Shown here in pieces: positions 38,001 to 47,395 of a DNA stretch of 63,457 nucleotides (positions are counted from its first letter, which is position 1; each line of letters begins with the position of its first letter). Made by a program: the position numbers and the translations under genes. The notes under the pieces are model-generated. The model worked only from the letters and a program-made list of their open reading frames with translations, did not search any database and was not told the origin of the DNA. The stretch lies in contig JAKSDA010000388.1 of assembly GCA_022360315.1 (NCBI GenBank), positions 1-63,457 of the forward strand, in the 5' to 3' direction. This DNA is from Pseudomonadota bacterium. GTDB taxonomy: Bacteria; Myxococcota_A; Polyangia; Haliangiales; Haliangiaceae.

Positions 38001-40904
38001 GGCTTTCTCGGCCGGCTGGGCCCCGCCATCGCCATACGGATTGAGCGGGCCGGCGGCGGTGTTTTCTTTGTCCGCGAAAAGATCGATATCTGCGGCGGTA
38101 AGCTCGAACGCGTATTTGTCGCTGTTGATCTGGCCCAAGCGCAAGGGCTCGCAGGCCCCGTAGAATCTGATTCCCGAGGTGTAGCTCAGCTCGGCCTCAA
38201 CCTCGGCGTCCCAGCCGAAAATATCGGTCTTGGCCTTGAAGCGGAATCCCTGGGGATAGTAGTTCTGGCCGATATAGGTGCTCTCGGGACAGATATAGAC
38301 ATCCACGTCGCGGTAGCCGCTGTCCAACAGACCGGTGAGCCAGTTCGGCGCACTTTTGCGCGCCTGGGGCGAGATCAGCGAATCGAGCAAAACGCTCAGG
38401 CTGAGTTCGTTGAATTGCAGCGAAAGCACACTCTCGGCGGGATCGACTGAATTGATGAGAATCGCCAGCGAGCCCTCGAAATTGCCGATCTTGGCAGCTC
38501 CGGCCAGGCCCACCGTGGGCAGGCCCTGGGCGCTGAGCCCGAGCTGCAAAGCAACCTCTGCCAGGACCACCCCGGCAATGCCGAATGGCCGGTTCCAGGT
38601 TCCCTGCATGGTCGCCGACAGAGTGGCGCCATTGGGCTGAACCAAGAGTTCGCCGGTAAAGAGGAGCTGATCGCGCAGATCGACCGCAACCCGGCCAAAG
38701 ATACTGAAGGAGGCGTCGCCGTCTTTTTCGAACGCCATGCGAAAGCCAGCGCTTTCGAATACCACACCCGAGGCGACTTCGAAACCGGCCATGGCCGCCT
38801 CGAGCAGACCCCCCTGCTCACTCAGTGCCCCGCGCAAGGTGAGCGACGCACCGTCGTCGCCGAGCACGTTGCGCAGGGGAGCCAGGGCTCCCTTGCCCTC
38901 GAGCACGATCGGCAGATAAAAATTGACCCCGCGCTGGGTGCGAGTCACCTGATCGCGCGGTTGACCGGGCAACGTGAGCTCGCGCGCGGCAAAGGTCGAG
39001 ATGACCATATAGGCGTTGGAAATATCGAATCCATCGAGCACCGAGAGTGACTTCGACAGGCTGGAAAATCGGAAATCACCCGGCATGGACAGGCCGAGGC
39101 CCATGCCCCAGCCGGCGTCTTGTGGTTTCTGGATGAATAATTCGGCCCGACCGAGTTTGTCGGCGCCGGCGGCCAGGCTAAATGTACGGCTGGAAAAATC
39201 AGCCGTGACCACCGCATCCTTGAGAGTGACATCGAGAATATCCGGGGCAATGGGCATGCCCTGAAAGGCGTTCTTGCCACACAGCTGGCCGACAACTCTG
39301 GCCAGGTTGAGCTCTTCGATCGAGCCCTTCAAAAAGAGGCCGCCCGGAACCCGCCAGCTGGCCAGGAGTTCGACGTCGCCTATGGCGATGTGGCCGTAGA
39401 CCGCGCCAGTGGTCTTGACGTTGCCGGCAGTGCTATCGCGAGAGAGCTGCACACCCATCCGTTGCACGGTGAGATCGGAAATTCCGATCGGTATGGCCCA
39501 GTCGCCCTCGATCTCGGTGAACATGGACAGGGAGGTGCCCTTCAGATCGCCGTATACGCGGAACGAGGTGCACGCCAGATCGGGTCCCTTCAGCTCGGGC
39601 AGCACCGTCTCGACCAGCTTGGCCAGGTCGATGGACTCGCCCTGGGCGAGCTGGGCGTTGAACCACATCCGCGGCATGGTCATGTGGCCGCTGAATCCAG
39701 TGCCGAATAGTTCGGCATTGAACTTGGTGGCAACGTAGAGTTTGGACCGGGACGTACCCGGCTCGACCAGTGTAAACCGGACCACGAATCCACTCATGGA
39801 GAGGAAATCGGCAATGACATCGATCGTGGCGTCGAGGGCGACGTCGATCTGAAAGCGGGTGATGGTTTTTTCCGGCGACGAACCGGTGATCGCCACCCGC
39901 TCGATGACCACGTCGTCGAGGCTGGGAAACGAGTCGCCGAGCCGCTTCATGAACTGGTCGGCGCCAATGGCCCTGGACATGGCGCCAAAGGCCATCTGCG
40001 ACGGGTCGTCGCCGCCTACTTCGAGAGTGAGCTCGGCCAGTCGAGGGTGATCGACCATGGCGGCGAGCGGCAGCTCGACCCCGGAATCGCCCCGCCCGAA
40101 CGTGGCAGTAGCGGCCAGACGGGCAAATCCTCTCGCCTTGGTTGCACTGGTTGCAGAAGAGCTGGCTGCCCGGCCCTGGCCCGATGGCGCCGCGGCCTGG
40201 CCCTGGCCCGACTGGCCGGCTCCCAAGTCTTCGCCCGGCTCGAATAGCGAGATGAATTGCAGCTCGAAGGGCAGAGAAAACCCGCCCATCTCGACCGGCG
40301 AAAGGGTATCCGAGCGCAGCCACATGCGCGCGGCATTGCCCCGCATCTCGAGGGGGCCACGCACTTCCAGGCGATCGCCCTGGATCAACCAGGCCACGGC
40401 GTTAAACGCCTTAAGATCGACCTCGGCCTCGAACGTGATCCCGCGCAGAACGAACTTGTCGAGCATCGGCGGTGTGGGCGAGAGGCCAAAGGCGGTCTGA
40501 AAGTGCGGCGCCAGACCATTCTCTGCCCGGGAATCCACGGTCAGACGCGGATGGCGAAACCCGATCATGTCCATGAAGCCCCCGGCCATGGCCGGAAAGC
40601 TATTGGACATATTCCACACAGCGGGAAATTCGCTGGCACAAAGGGCCAGGGCCGGCTGGTCGCCGAGGTGAAAGGTGGCGCTGATCGCGGCCCGCGGGAT
40701 CCGGAACACGGTCCCGCGGCCATTGATCGTGACGCTTGTATCGTCGCTTTCGAGGTCGGCATCTTCGATGTGAAGCCAGCCATCGTCGAACAAGCCTCGC
40801 AACATGGTCTCGATGGATTCGACACCCAGCATATCGGCTCGAAGAGAGAAAGAACGGCCACTCAGGCGCTCGGCTATGCGCGCGCGCAGATCCTGATTCA
40901 GCAT
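35016..40904 (-). CDS. giant LamG-domain protein with Lys/Ala-rich insert, helical repeats and poly-Lys tail
   Basis: A 1962-residue protein from ATG 40904 (a GTG 9 codons earlier is possible). No signal peptide or membrane helix. Residues ~1-1010 are beta-rich with repeated amphipathic strands, unassigned. A LamG-like jelly roll starts at TIELWINAAKP and is interrupted by ~110 Lys/Ala/Arg-rich residues like a histone H1 tail (37530-37830). It resumes at LPLVEIGQ...GRWTHIAVV...GRMAEVRIWSRE. A second LamG follows (LTVEAWIKR...GLVDEVRVWGRA...LLAYWQFDEGEG). Residues ~1755-1915 hold about five ~29-residue helical repeats (KAxGF...ALKxxF), then a Lys-rich end. Function unknown. Confidence 0.8.
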   Translation of the reverse strand: MLNQDLRARIAERLSGRSFSLRADMLGVESIETMLRGLFDDGWLHIEDADLESDDTSVTINGRGTVFRIPRAAISATFHLGDQPALALCASEFPAVWNMSNSFPAMAGGFMDMIGFRHPRLTVDSRAENGLAPHFQTAFGLSPTPPMLDKFVLRGITFEAEVDLKAFNAVAWLIQGDRLEVRGPLEMRGNAARMWLRSDTLSPVEMGGFSLPFELQFISLFEPGEDLGAGQSGQGQAAAPSGQGRAASSSATSATKARGFARLAATATFGRGDSGVELPLAAMVDHPRLAELTLEVGGDDPSQMAFGAMSRAIGADQFMKRLGDSFPSLDDVVIERVAITGSSPEKTITRFQIDVALDATIDVIADFLSMSGFVVRFTLVEPGTSRSKLYVATKFNAELFGTGFSGHMTMPRMWFNAQLAQGESIDLAKLVETVLPELKGPDLACTSFRVYGDLKGTSLSMFTEIEGDWAIPIGISDLTVQRMGVQLSRDSTAGNVKTTGAVYGHIAIGDVELLASWRVPGGLFLKGSIEELNLARVVGQLCGKNAFQGMPIAPDILDVTLKDAVVTADFSSRTFSLAAGADKLGRAELFIQKPQDAGWGMGLGLSMPGDFRFSSLSKSLSVLDGFDISNAYMVISTFAARELTLPGQPRDQVTRTQRGVNFYLPIVLEGKGALAPLRNVLGDDGASLTLRGALSEQGGLLEAAMAGFEVASGVVFESAGFRMAFEKDGDASFSIFGRVAVDLRDQLLFTGELLVQPNGATLSATMQGTWNRPFGIAGVVLAEVALQLGLSAQGLPTVGLAGAAKIGNFEGSLAILINSVDPAESVLSLQFNELSLSVLLDSLISPQARKSAPNWLTGLLDSGYRDVDVYICPESTYIGQNYYPQGFRFKAKTDIFGWDAEVEAELSYTSGIRFYGACEPLRLGQINSDKYAFELTAADIDLFADKENTAAGPLNPYGDGGAQPAEKAETALAATPAGDGPAVTKRAPGDRPRLTLCGLTFSGKKSSASAESVTCKAGQPTTIELWINAAKPRTAAKKPARPRATSKAGAKTGTGTGKKTTGEVRRKTSIKAGKKATGAARSAGRKKAASAKTTERKGRARAPQKSTKTVRRKTAAPLTRRAPAAQTDLPLVEIGQNSDRDARDGRIRLFFSGTELVWQHGSVKKGRISAEFGAHYGRWTHIAVVSQGRGGRFQAIYIDGELAASAERADGPQGDVRGLLLGGKAGAGFRGRMAEVRIWSRERRSKECKSGRFQLLRGGENDLEGYFPLAGPAREESQKTANGQKSDIGGPLLAQAAELSPSAEVAPGDPAYALLLGGVELAGQGDRPTAATTSSLSCAGDLTVEAWIKRASDSGQRQAIVCKDAAGDFSLELDENGIVSFAHGNGTVEEVSAPAAGRVPRAVWHHLAACRRARSKSIEFFVDGSSVGKARYKRAVKSTQTAVVVGARQDNALPFGGLVDEVRVWGRACSADEIRRRSRRGLTGREADLLAYWQFDEGEGKTARDRSPNGHDLTLGKARWAKSINHAPDLDSRAARRSEQANTKTAIVNRPSGARQSALGGPQLRINLSVFESPSFYMSCRVGLLGFFEEQILAEADKTGLKLALSRTSAGTSMALSCQVGNRGLRADGSLSFALNMDVRLVVPGSKTSLGRIKLRTSLDGSVDLDITARLFRLDIKGSFQWQGKTMRVPTVVFSVPFSGVAEIIKEVTDEIENHAYKIFEDIVGGLDTFGDAVEKGWVETGKAIGQGAAELGDALQAAYKNVDADRAVKIFKKAGHSPEDTCQALKDSFTAGADDVARAMKTAAIPVDRIGKGLHKVYTTNPAEAARILGGAGFDASETGKALQNAFKAKADVAGNALKAAGFEPDHAVKALRGVFRMSSKGAATFLQKSWGKDEKAVRSIMKSAGFSSKDIDSAVKSVYKTVAKTAAKESKKAAKSVSKGTKKATKAVKGIGKKKKKRRK

Positions 40905-41443
40905 AGTGCCCCACCATGGCAAAGACGCCACGTATCTGAGGCCGGCATCTTACGGCAGCGAGCGGCGAAAAAACAATCTCTCGTTATTCAGCTCTAGCCG
41001 AATTTTCGTCGTCGGGTTGCGATCAGGTCGATCGATACCGCCGGGCGAGCACCGCGCGCACGGTCGGCGGGCGCCGGGGAGGTCTCGCCACGGTACCTGC
41101 GATCGACTGATACGCTCATACTCCTGGTATGCGGCACTATCTCCGACCGAGAAGTCGCAGTGGCTCGCAAACAGCGAAAATTTGAGTGCGGGACGTGCGG
41201 TTCCAGACCTGGCAGGCAGGTCCAGGTCTGGCCGCGACACCTGGGGGTCGGTTTCCCGCGGCAGGTAGAGCGAGGACTTGCCGCCATGTTTGGTGCTCGA
41301 TGAGAATGTTCAGCGGCTTGTAGAATCGCCAATGAACTCGTCGAGAAGGGGACGTGAATTGCTCCGCCCCGCGGAGAACATTGCCGAATCCGTGCTCGTG
41401 TGCCTGGCCGACCGGGCCCGGGGCGTGTGGATTACTCAATTTA
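40905..41443. other. intergenic region without a recognised gene
   Basis: About 540 bp upstream of the giant gene. No frame with protein character. It probably holds that gene's promoter; none could be picked with confidence. Confidence 0.45.
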
Positions 41444-41740
41444 TCAATTTACCAAAGAGCACGATTGTGAAGTATTTGATATGGGTCGTGGCCACGTAGA
41501 GCATAAGCAAAGAACGGGTGCCAACAGATTCGATCCACTAGTTAAAACCACTGACCTCCGGGGCAGAAGAGTATGTAGCCGAGCAGCCAAGATCTCGATG
41601 ATACGTCGAACGATCTCGTCGACGATCGACGCGGTTTCCTCGTCACCGGGTGGTTCGAGCTGTAGCAATCGAGCATTGCCAGAGTCATCCATTGTGAACG
41701 CGCTGTCGCGCAATATGGCGTGAAATGGTTGAGATTGACG
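41444..41740 (-). pseudogene. IS91-family transposase remnant (tentative)
   Basis: The frame contains SQPFHAILRDSAFTMDDSGN and RLLQLEPPGDEETASIVDEI, VRRIIEIL, matching the layout of Y2 (IS91-type) transposases around the HUH strand (HFHxLxLDGVF ... F..LPPPTDEEV..... IARRI.RLL). Only about 90 residues are recognisable and no catalytic Tyr pair is present. Assigned from pattern memory, so moderate confidence. Confidence 0.45.
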
Positions 41741-41825
41741 AACCCACCTCCCCGTTCGAGTAGCCTGACACGCGGCGGTGTACCTCTGCAGCAGTCTCAT
41801 TTTTGTGCTACCCTGCTATTTGGTT

Positions 41826-42731
41826 ATGAGCAACCGTACTCACTCCCGTTCCATGTATCTCGTGCCCGGCGCGAGAAGCTCGGCTCGGGTTGAACTACCC
41901 GGGGCACCCTGCAAGGTGGAGTTTCCATCACCCGACGAGCATTTGGTCGAACCAGAAACGTATCAGGAAATGATCGACGGTCAGGTTATCCAGGTTGCGC
42001 CTTCGGAGCCGCCTCACGCTGACCGCCAATTCGACATTGCCTACGCACTGCGCGCCCATGTGGCGGATGGTTATGTCGGTTCCACCGAGTTACTCACTCG
42101 AGTATCCGAACACACCGACTTTGCCACCGATGCGTGTATCCGCAAAGCGGGAACGGACGCGGACGGCCACCGATATCTCGAGGAGCTATCGGTCGAGGTC
42201 AAACACAAACAGAGTGAAGCCAGTCTGAAAAAACGTGCCCGCTATTTAATCGAGCGCGGGGTGCGCCGCGTATTTGCTATCTATGTGCATGAGCAAATTC
42301 AGCACCATGACGGCCCTGATCGGACAGGGCGAGTGATAGTAGGCCCGGTCAAGGAGTGGTCCCCCAACGACGACTGCTGGCTCAGCCTGGCCGACGACTC
42401 GTACATCGAAGACCCTTGCTTGCGCACGCCGCTAAAAGTCCGCGCTCTCACTGAGGCAATCGAAGCCGATAACGCGGTGGCTCGGGCTCTCATCGGCAAG
42501 GGGAATCCGGTCGCGCTTGAACTGAAAGCCGAAATCTACGACCAGGGTGAATCCGACGGCTACAACCGGGGCAAATCCGACGGGCTCCGCCAAGCCATAC
42601 GCGTTCTATGTCAGGCACTCGATATAGTGCTCACCCCCGAGCATCGGGCTCGACTCGACTCCTTCAATGCCAGTGAGCTGCAAGCCATCCCCGATCGGAT
42701 CCAGAAGAATCACTCCTGGAACCTCGAATAG
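41826..42731 (+). CDS. Uma2-family (DUF820) PD-(D/E)XK nuclease-like protein
   Basis: About 301 residues from ATG 41826. The N-terminal half has the Uma2 pattern: a small strand DGQVIQVAP, an ADRQFDIAYALR helix, the metal-site Asp in FATDACIRK, the ExK in LSVEVKHKQS, and YLIERGVRRVFAIYV. The C-terminal half has a QGESDGYNRGKSDGLRQAIR helix as in other Uma2 proteins with coiled tails. The family is related to restriction endonucleases, but no function is established here. Confidence 0.8.
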   Translation: MSNRTHSRSMYLVPGARSSARVELPGAPCKVEFPSPDEHLVEPETYQEMIDGQVIQVAPSEPPHADRQFDIAYALRAHVADGYVGSTELLTRVSEHTDFATDACIRKAGTDADGHRYLEELSVEVKHKQSEASLKKRARYLIERGVRRVFAIYVHEQIQHHDGPDRTGRVIVGPVKEWSPNDDCWLSLADDSYIEDPCLRTPLKVRALTEAIEADNAVARALIGKGNPVALELKAEIYDQGESDGYNRGKSDGLRQAIRVLCQALDIVLTPEHRARLDSFNASELQAIPDRIQKNHSWNLE

Positions 42732-43374
42732 AGTCTCGACGCCCAGCGCCCGAAGTACCAGAGGCGAGTGGAGACCTCGCCATTCGTGAAAGGCACCGCC
42801 CAGGACTGAAGATGAAGATCATGTTCGACGCCGAGGTGCATACCGAGCCGGCCTTGCACAGACGGTTTTTGCGTTTCACCTGCCCACAGCGAAAATGTGA
42901 CTCTTGTTGCTGTGGCCGAACCGATCTTGCCTGTGCTGAGCGCAGATAGGCTGGGCGTACGTTCTGCAACGGACGCCGCGGCTGTCACTTTTGCCAGGCC
43001 ACGTTGCAATGCGGCCATGCCCGCACCTCGACCTAGACTTGATTCAGCGGATATATACATATCCCATGAGAAATCTGATGGAGAGAGTCTGACGCATGGA
43101 AGCCACGGTTTTATCGAGAGCAAATAGTGTTATTTAGCATACTGAAATAACAAGACCAGCGCACTGTTACTCACGTATTGACGACTACGCTCCCGCCCTA
43201 TGAATTGACCATACCAATTGCAGCTGAAAGCGTATCCACGGGCGATAGAAATAGCATGGAGACTCTGGATCCTGGCCTCTTGCGCGGCTCGCTGTGCTTG
43301 TGCACCGCTGCCGCGTCCGCTTGCAATCGCGACCACCTGCTGCCAACCGAGCTACATCTACCAGAGTTCGGACA
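42732..43374. other. intergenic region without a recognised gene
   Basis: About 640 bp between two plus-strand genes. Several short frames exist on both strands, none recognisable. There is an AT-rich patch near 43045-43075 and 43125-43160, suitable for a promoter of the kinase gene. Confidence 0.45.
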
Positions 43375-45210
43375 GTGAACACCCTTGCATACAGTTTCGC
43401 CGCAGAGAATAATACCGAGGTGGACTTTCCGGTCCAGAATGGCGATGTTGTCGCCGGCCGATACCAGGTCGAAAAGCTCCTCGGTGCAGGCGGAATGGGT
43501 GCTGTCGTCGCCGCGTTTGACCGCGCGCGCGATCAGCGCGTAGCCCTCAAGTTTATGCTGCCAAAAGCGCTGATCTTCTCGAATGCGGCGCAGCGATTCA
43601 TACGGGAGGGCCACGCGCAATCCAAGCTACGAGGTGAACACGTTGCCCGGGTCCTCGATGTTGGCACGCTCGACGATGGGCTGCCGTTCATTGTCATGGA
43701 GTATCTCTGCGGCATTGATCTCGCCAAACTATTGGCCCGATGCCTCTACCTGCGGCAGAGTGAGGCCTCGGCGCTCATCATCCAGGTGTGCAACGCCATG
43801 TCCGAAGCTCACAGCCTGGGCATCATCCACCGCGACCTCAAACCCAGCAACCTGTTCGTGACCCTGGCGAGTGACGGAGCTCTGAAGGTCAAGGTCCTGG
43901 ATTTTGGCATATCCAAAATTGTCAAGGGCGATGGTAACGTACCGTTCGAGACCACGACCATCGGCACCATCGGCTCGCCGGCGTACATGTCGCCGGAACA
44001 GGCCAAATCGGCCAAATACGCCGATTCCCGGTCGGACATCTGGTCACTCGGCGTCCTTTTGTATCAGCTCACCACGGGAGAGTTTCCTTTCGTGGCCGAG
44101 AGTCCAGCCGAAATACTGGCCAAGATCTTGTATGAGTGCCCGCTGCCCATGTGCGAGCGGGCGCCGTGGGTGACCGCGGGGTTCGAATCGGTAGTCATGC
44201 GCTGCCTCGCCAAAGATCCCGACCGGCGCTATCAGAGCGCCGAGGCGCTGGCCAGCACCCTGAGGCCATTTGCCGAGGAGCGCGAACCAGGCGCCGACGA
44301 TATCACCATCCGGACCGGGCGCAAACCCGGCGAGTACAGCTCGGCCCGCATCGTGTACCAGCCCGAGGCCATCAAGAGCCTGTTTCCGCACGTCGTGCCC
44401 ACTGATATACGATTCGCGGTATCGTCCGGCGCTCCCGACCCCGACGATGACAGCGGCTCGTACACGGAACCCATGCTGACGGGAAGCGCCATCGGCATCC
44501 AACCCGAGTTTGCGGCGGTCGGTGCCGTGAGACACGCAGGTCTCAGCAGTCGGCCACGACGGATAGTGGTCATGGCCTTCGCGATCGCTGCTGTAGCCGC
44601 GACGGCGCTGCCCGTGATGTGGTACAGCAAATCGGTCTCCTCGGCCGATGGTCCGCGGTCATCGCAAACTCCGGGACTGGGCAGCAGCGAGGTGGAAAGC
44701 CGCCACCCGCCGCCATCCACAGCGATGCAGCGCAAAGCCGACGAGCGCGCGAGCGCACCTGTTACAACGTCAGTTCGGGGCGAATACGGCGCGAGCGCGG
44801 GCCCAGGTGAATCCCACCGGCACGTGCCGAGCACCGCCGAAGAAATCGACGATACGCGTGACGAACCCGGTGCAACTGCGCGGCACCCTGGCGAACCGAC
44901 GGCCGATCAGCCCAGCCGTACGGCCTCGAAGGCCGATGAACCGGTGCCCACGAAAGTTCTGCGCCGAACCAAGCGACGCAAAGCACGCACTGGCATTGCC
45001 AGGAAACGGAGGACCGCGACAGAAAAACGCACCGTCAAGGCCAAGACCGCGAGGGCTTCAGGCGGCCGGCGGGCAGGAAAGCGCACCAGGGCCAGAACGG
45101 CGACGACGTCGGGCGACCGGCGGGCAGGAAAGCGCACCAGGGCCAGGACGACGACCAGGCCCGGCAGAGGCAAGCCGACCAAGGGTAATCCGTGGCCAGA
45201 CGTTTTGTAA
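43375..45210 (+). CDS. membrane Ser/Thr protein kinase with basic C-terminal tail
   Basis: Hanks-type kinase of 611 residues from GTG 43375. Motifs: LLGAGGMGAVVAAFD, VALKFMLPKA, IIHRDLKPSNLF, LDFGISKIVKGD, SPAYMSPEQAKSA. After the kinase domain comes a linker and one membrane helix (IVVMAFAIAAVAATALPVMW), then about 200 residues ending in an extremely basic region with a 17-residue tandem repeat (RRAGKRTRARTA). It precedes a TPR membrane protein gene, a pairing seen repeatedly in Myxococcota. The target is unknown. Confidence 0.9.
   Translation: MNTLAYSFAAENNTEVDFPVQNGDVVAGRYQVEKLLGAGGMGAVVAAFDRARDQRVALKFMLPKALIFSNAAQRFIREGHAQSKLRGEHVARVLDVGTLDDGLPFIVMEYLCGIDLAKLLARCLYLRQSEASALIIQVCNAMSEAHSLGIIHRDLKPSNLFVTLASDGALKVKVLDFGISKIVKGDGNVPFETTTIGTIGSPAYMSPEQAKSAKYADSRSDIWSLGVLLYQLTTGEFPFVAESPAEILAKILYECPLPMCERAPWVTAGFESVVMRCLAKDPDRRYQSAEALASTLRPFAEEREPGADDITIRTGRKPGEYSSARIVYQPEAIKSLFPHVVPTDIRFAVSSGAPDPDDDSGSYTEPMLTGSAIGIQPEFAAVGAVRHAGLSSRPRRIVVMAFAIAAVAATALPVMWYSKSVSSADGPRSSQTPGLGSSEVESRHPPPSTAMQRKADERASAPVTTSVRGEYGASAGPGESHRHVPSTAEEIDDTRDEPGATARHPGEPTADQPSRTASKADEPVPTKVLRRTKRRKARTGIARKRRTATEKRTVKAKTARASGGRRAGKRTRARTATTSGDRRAGKRTRARTTTRPGRGKPTKGNPWPDVL
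45066..45167 (+). repeat. 51-bp tandem repeat in the kinase C-terminus
   Basis: Two near-identical 51-bp units (each holding CCGGCGGGCAGGAAAGCGCA) encode 17-residue units with RRAGKRTRAR in the kinase tail. It indicates local duplication within a basic low-complexity tail. Confidence 0.75.
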
Positions 45211-45271
45211 CGTCATATGGTCTGCTAGCACAGCCGCGACGATCCTTCGGGTATCCTTATCGCTGATAATC

Positions 45272-46348
45272 ATGCGCAATATCCGGTGTGTTCCCTATAG
45301 TCTCGCATTGGTGTGGGCGTTCGCGGCCCCTCTTCCCGTGCTGGGTCAGGGGTCGGGCCCGAATGCGAACAGGAATTCCGGGCAAGGCAGCTACACCAAG
45401 GCCGACCTGGCGGCGGCGCGGGATCTCTTCGACGCCGGGATTGCTCTGTTCGAGGAGGGCGACTACGCCAGGGCGTGCAGAAAATTCGAAGCCAGCCTGC
45501 AACTCGTCAAAGGGCTCGGTACGAGGGGCAGACTGGCCGAGTGCTACGAAAAGCTCGGCCGCGTGGCCAGTGCGTGGGAGCTCTATCGAGAGGTCGAGGA
45601 TGCCGCCGCACTCTCGGGCGATACGTTGCGCGAGGTCGTGGCGCGAGAACGCGCCAAGGCCATTGAGCCGAGGCTGCCTTATCTCATTATCGAGGCCGAA
45701 AAGTTGGCTAAAATCGCAACCGCTACAATCGAGAAAGACGGCGTCGCCATACCGCGCGGCAAGTGGAACGTGCGTCTCCTGCTCGATCCCGGGAACTATA
45801 CCGTCGTGGCATTTGTTGCTGGCGAGCAATTCTGGTCCATACAGCTCACCCTGGCGGAGTCGAGCACGGTCACGGCCACGGTACCGGAGCCCAGCGCTCC
45901 CCGCCGCCGCGATGAGGCACCATCCAGCGATGCCAGGCCGCGCGAGCAAACGCCGCGACCGTTCCCCGAGCGGGCCAGCAGCACGCCGAGCGGCAACCCG
46001 AGGTTGCAACTGGTCGGCCGGGTTGTGGTCGGCCTCGGCGCGGCAGGACTGGCAGTTGGTGGCTACTATGCGTGGGATGCCCATTCTCTGTGGGACGAAG
46101 CCGAAACGTTCTGCACCTCCATGAACCAGTGCACGCGGCCCGGCTTCGACAAGTCGAGGCGAGCATTGGACAGCGCCCGCAACGCGGAGATCGCAGTCGG
46201 CGTCGGGTTTGCCCTGGCCGCGGGTGGCGCTCTGCTGTGGTGGCTTTCACGCCCGGGAGAGGCGCCCGAGAGCGGCCCGGCAAGGTCTGGCATGGCCGCC
46301 GCGATCGGCAACGGCAGCGCCAGCATGTGGGTCTATGGCCGCTTCTGA
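45272..46348 (+). CDS. TPR-containing exported membrane protein
   Basis: 358 residues from ATG 45272. It has a signal peptide (CVPYSLALVWAFAAPLPVLGQ), a TPR-like region (LAAARDLFDAGIALFEEGDY, ARACRKFEASLQL...GRLAECYEKLGRVASAWELY), a small beta domain (DGVAIPRGKWNVRLLLDPGN), and two membrane helices near the C-terminus (VVVGLGAAGLAVGGYYAW and AVGVGFALAAGGALLWWL). It is a frequent partner of Ser/Thr kinases in Myxococcota; 61 bp downstream of the kinase. The specific role is unknown. Confidence 0.85.
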   Translation: MRNIRCVPYSLALVWAFAAPLPVLGQGSGPNANRNSGQGSYTKADLAAARDLFDAGIALFEEGDYARACRKFEASLQLVKGLGTRGRLAECYEKLGRVASAWELYREVEDAAALSGDTLREVVARERAKAIEPRLPYLIIEAEKLAKIATATIEKDGVAIPRGKWNVRLLLDPGNYTVVAFVAGEQFWSIQLTLAESSTVTATVPEPSAPRRRDEAPSSDARPREQTPRPFPERASSTPSGNPRLQLVGRVVVGLGAAGLAVGGYYAWDAHSLWDEAETFCTSMNQCTRPGFDKSRRALDSARNAEIAVGVGFALAAGGALLWWLSRPGEAPESGPARSGMAAAIGNGSASMWVYGRF

Positions 46349-46432
46349 CCGGGGAACGCGGGCCTGATTTTCTCGCCCCCTAACGTGGTCTACTATGATC
46401 CCACTACACACAGATCGGGACTTCTACAAACC

Positions 46433-47332
46433 ATGGCTGTGAAGCTCTCAACAACGCTCGTATTTCTATGCGGACAGGTGGGATGTGCAGCGATCTTGGG
46501 CATTCCAGACGCTGCCCTGGACTCCGACGGAGACACGCTTGTCGACACGGATGACAACTGCAAGGAGATCTACAACCCAGGTCAGTTCGATGAGGACCGC
46601 GACGGCATCGGCAATGAGTGCGACAATTGTCCACTTATCGGTAATCCACAGCAGGAGAATGAGAGTGAGTTGGCCACTGGCAATGACGCTGACGACCTCG
46701 GAGATGCCTGCGACCCCGAACCTGAGCTGATGAATCAGCTCATCTTGTTCGAGAGCTTCGACAGCGAACTCAAGGCCGATGAGTGGCAATCCACCATGGG
46801 CGACTGGAAAACCACTGACGGTGCGCTCCGACAGTCCAGCCGACTCTCGCGTGCCAGTATCTATTATCGGCCCGTGGTCGGCAACGACCTGCTTCGGATC
46901 GAGGTCGTAGCAGAGTACCGGAATCCCGCGAGCCGCCGCGAGGTTTCCGCGATATTTCGCGGTGGCGGCATATTGTTCGAGACATCCGCAGACGAGGAGA
47001 CTGGTTATGGGTGCTGGACCATGTACAACCTCGACGATGATTTCCAGGGCTATACCGTGCCCAAGTTCGAGCAGATCGCCGGCAGCATCGCGATCACCTT
47101 TATACCTTCGGGCTCGGTAATGCGTGCGTTCGTCGAAAACGAGTCGTCTGTCCATACAGCCGAAATCGACGGGCAAGTCAAACGTTGCATCGTGCGAGAC
47201 CTGAACAGCGAGCCACCGTTTACCGCCAATACTCGATCCGATGGCGAATACGACGGCGATGGCGTCGGTCTGATGACCTCGTATACGGAGGCGACGTTCC
47301 ATTACATTTACGTCATTACGATCAACCCCTGA
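46433..47332 (+). CDS. thrombospondin type-3 repeat lipoprotein
   Basis: About 299 residues from ATG 46433. The signal peptide ends in GQVGC (lipobox). Then come TSP3 calcium-binding repeats (DSDGDTLVDTDDNC, DEDRDGIGNECDNCP, NDADDLGDACDP), followed by a beta-sandwich domain (LILFESFDSELKADEW...YYRPVVGNDLLRIEVVAEYR...) like concanavalin/LamG-type domains. A cell-surface protein that needs calcium for folding; ligand unknown. It converges on the kinase-TPR gene. Confidence 0.85.
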   Translation: MAVKLSTTLVFLCGQVGCAAILGIPDAALDSDGDTLVDTDDNCKEIYNPGQFDEDRDGIGNECDNCPLIGNPQQENESELATGNDADDLGDACDPEPELMNQLILFESFDSELKADEWQSTMGDWKTTDGALRQSSRLSRASIYYRPVVGNDLLRIEVVAEYRNPASRREVSAIFRGGGILFETSADEETGYGCWTMYNLDDDFQGYTVPKFEQIAGSIAITFIPSGSVMRAFVENESSVHTAEIDGQVKRCIVRDLNSEPPFTANTRSDGEYDGDGVGLMTSYTEATFHYIYVITINP

Positions 47333-47395
47333 CCAGACTGGGGTTGACTGGCCGTTTCCGCAGCCGCCCGCTTCCCCGGCAAAATGGGTCTCTGT

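Noticed and set aside
42710..43123. 138-codon minus-strand frame between the Uma2 and kinase genes
   Set aside because: No domain character and no ribosome-binding site; composition is that of a random frame.
44648..45271. Extension of the TPR protein frame upstream to 44648
   Set aside because: It overlaps the kinase C-terminus in another frame and is Arg/Pro-rich; the signal peptide starts at 45272.
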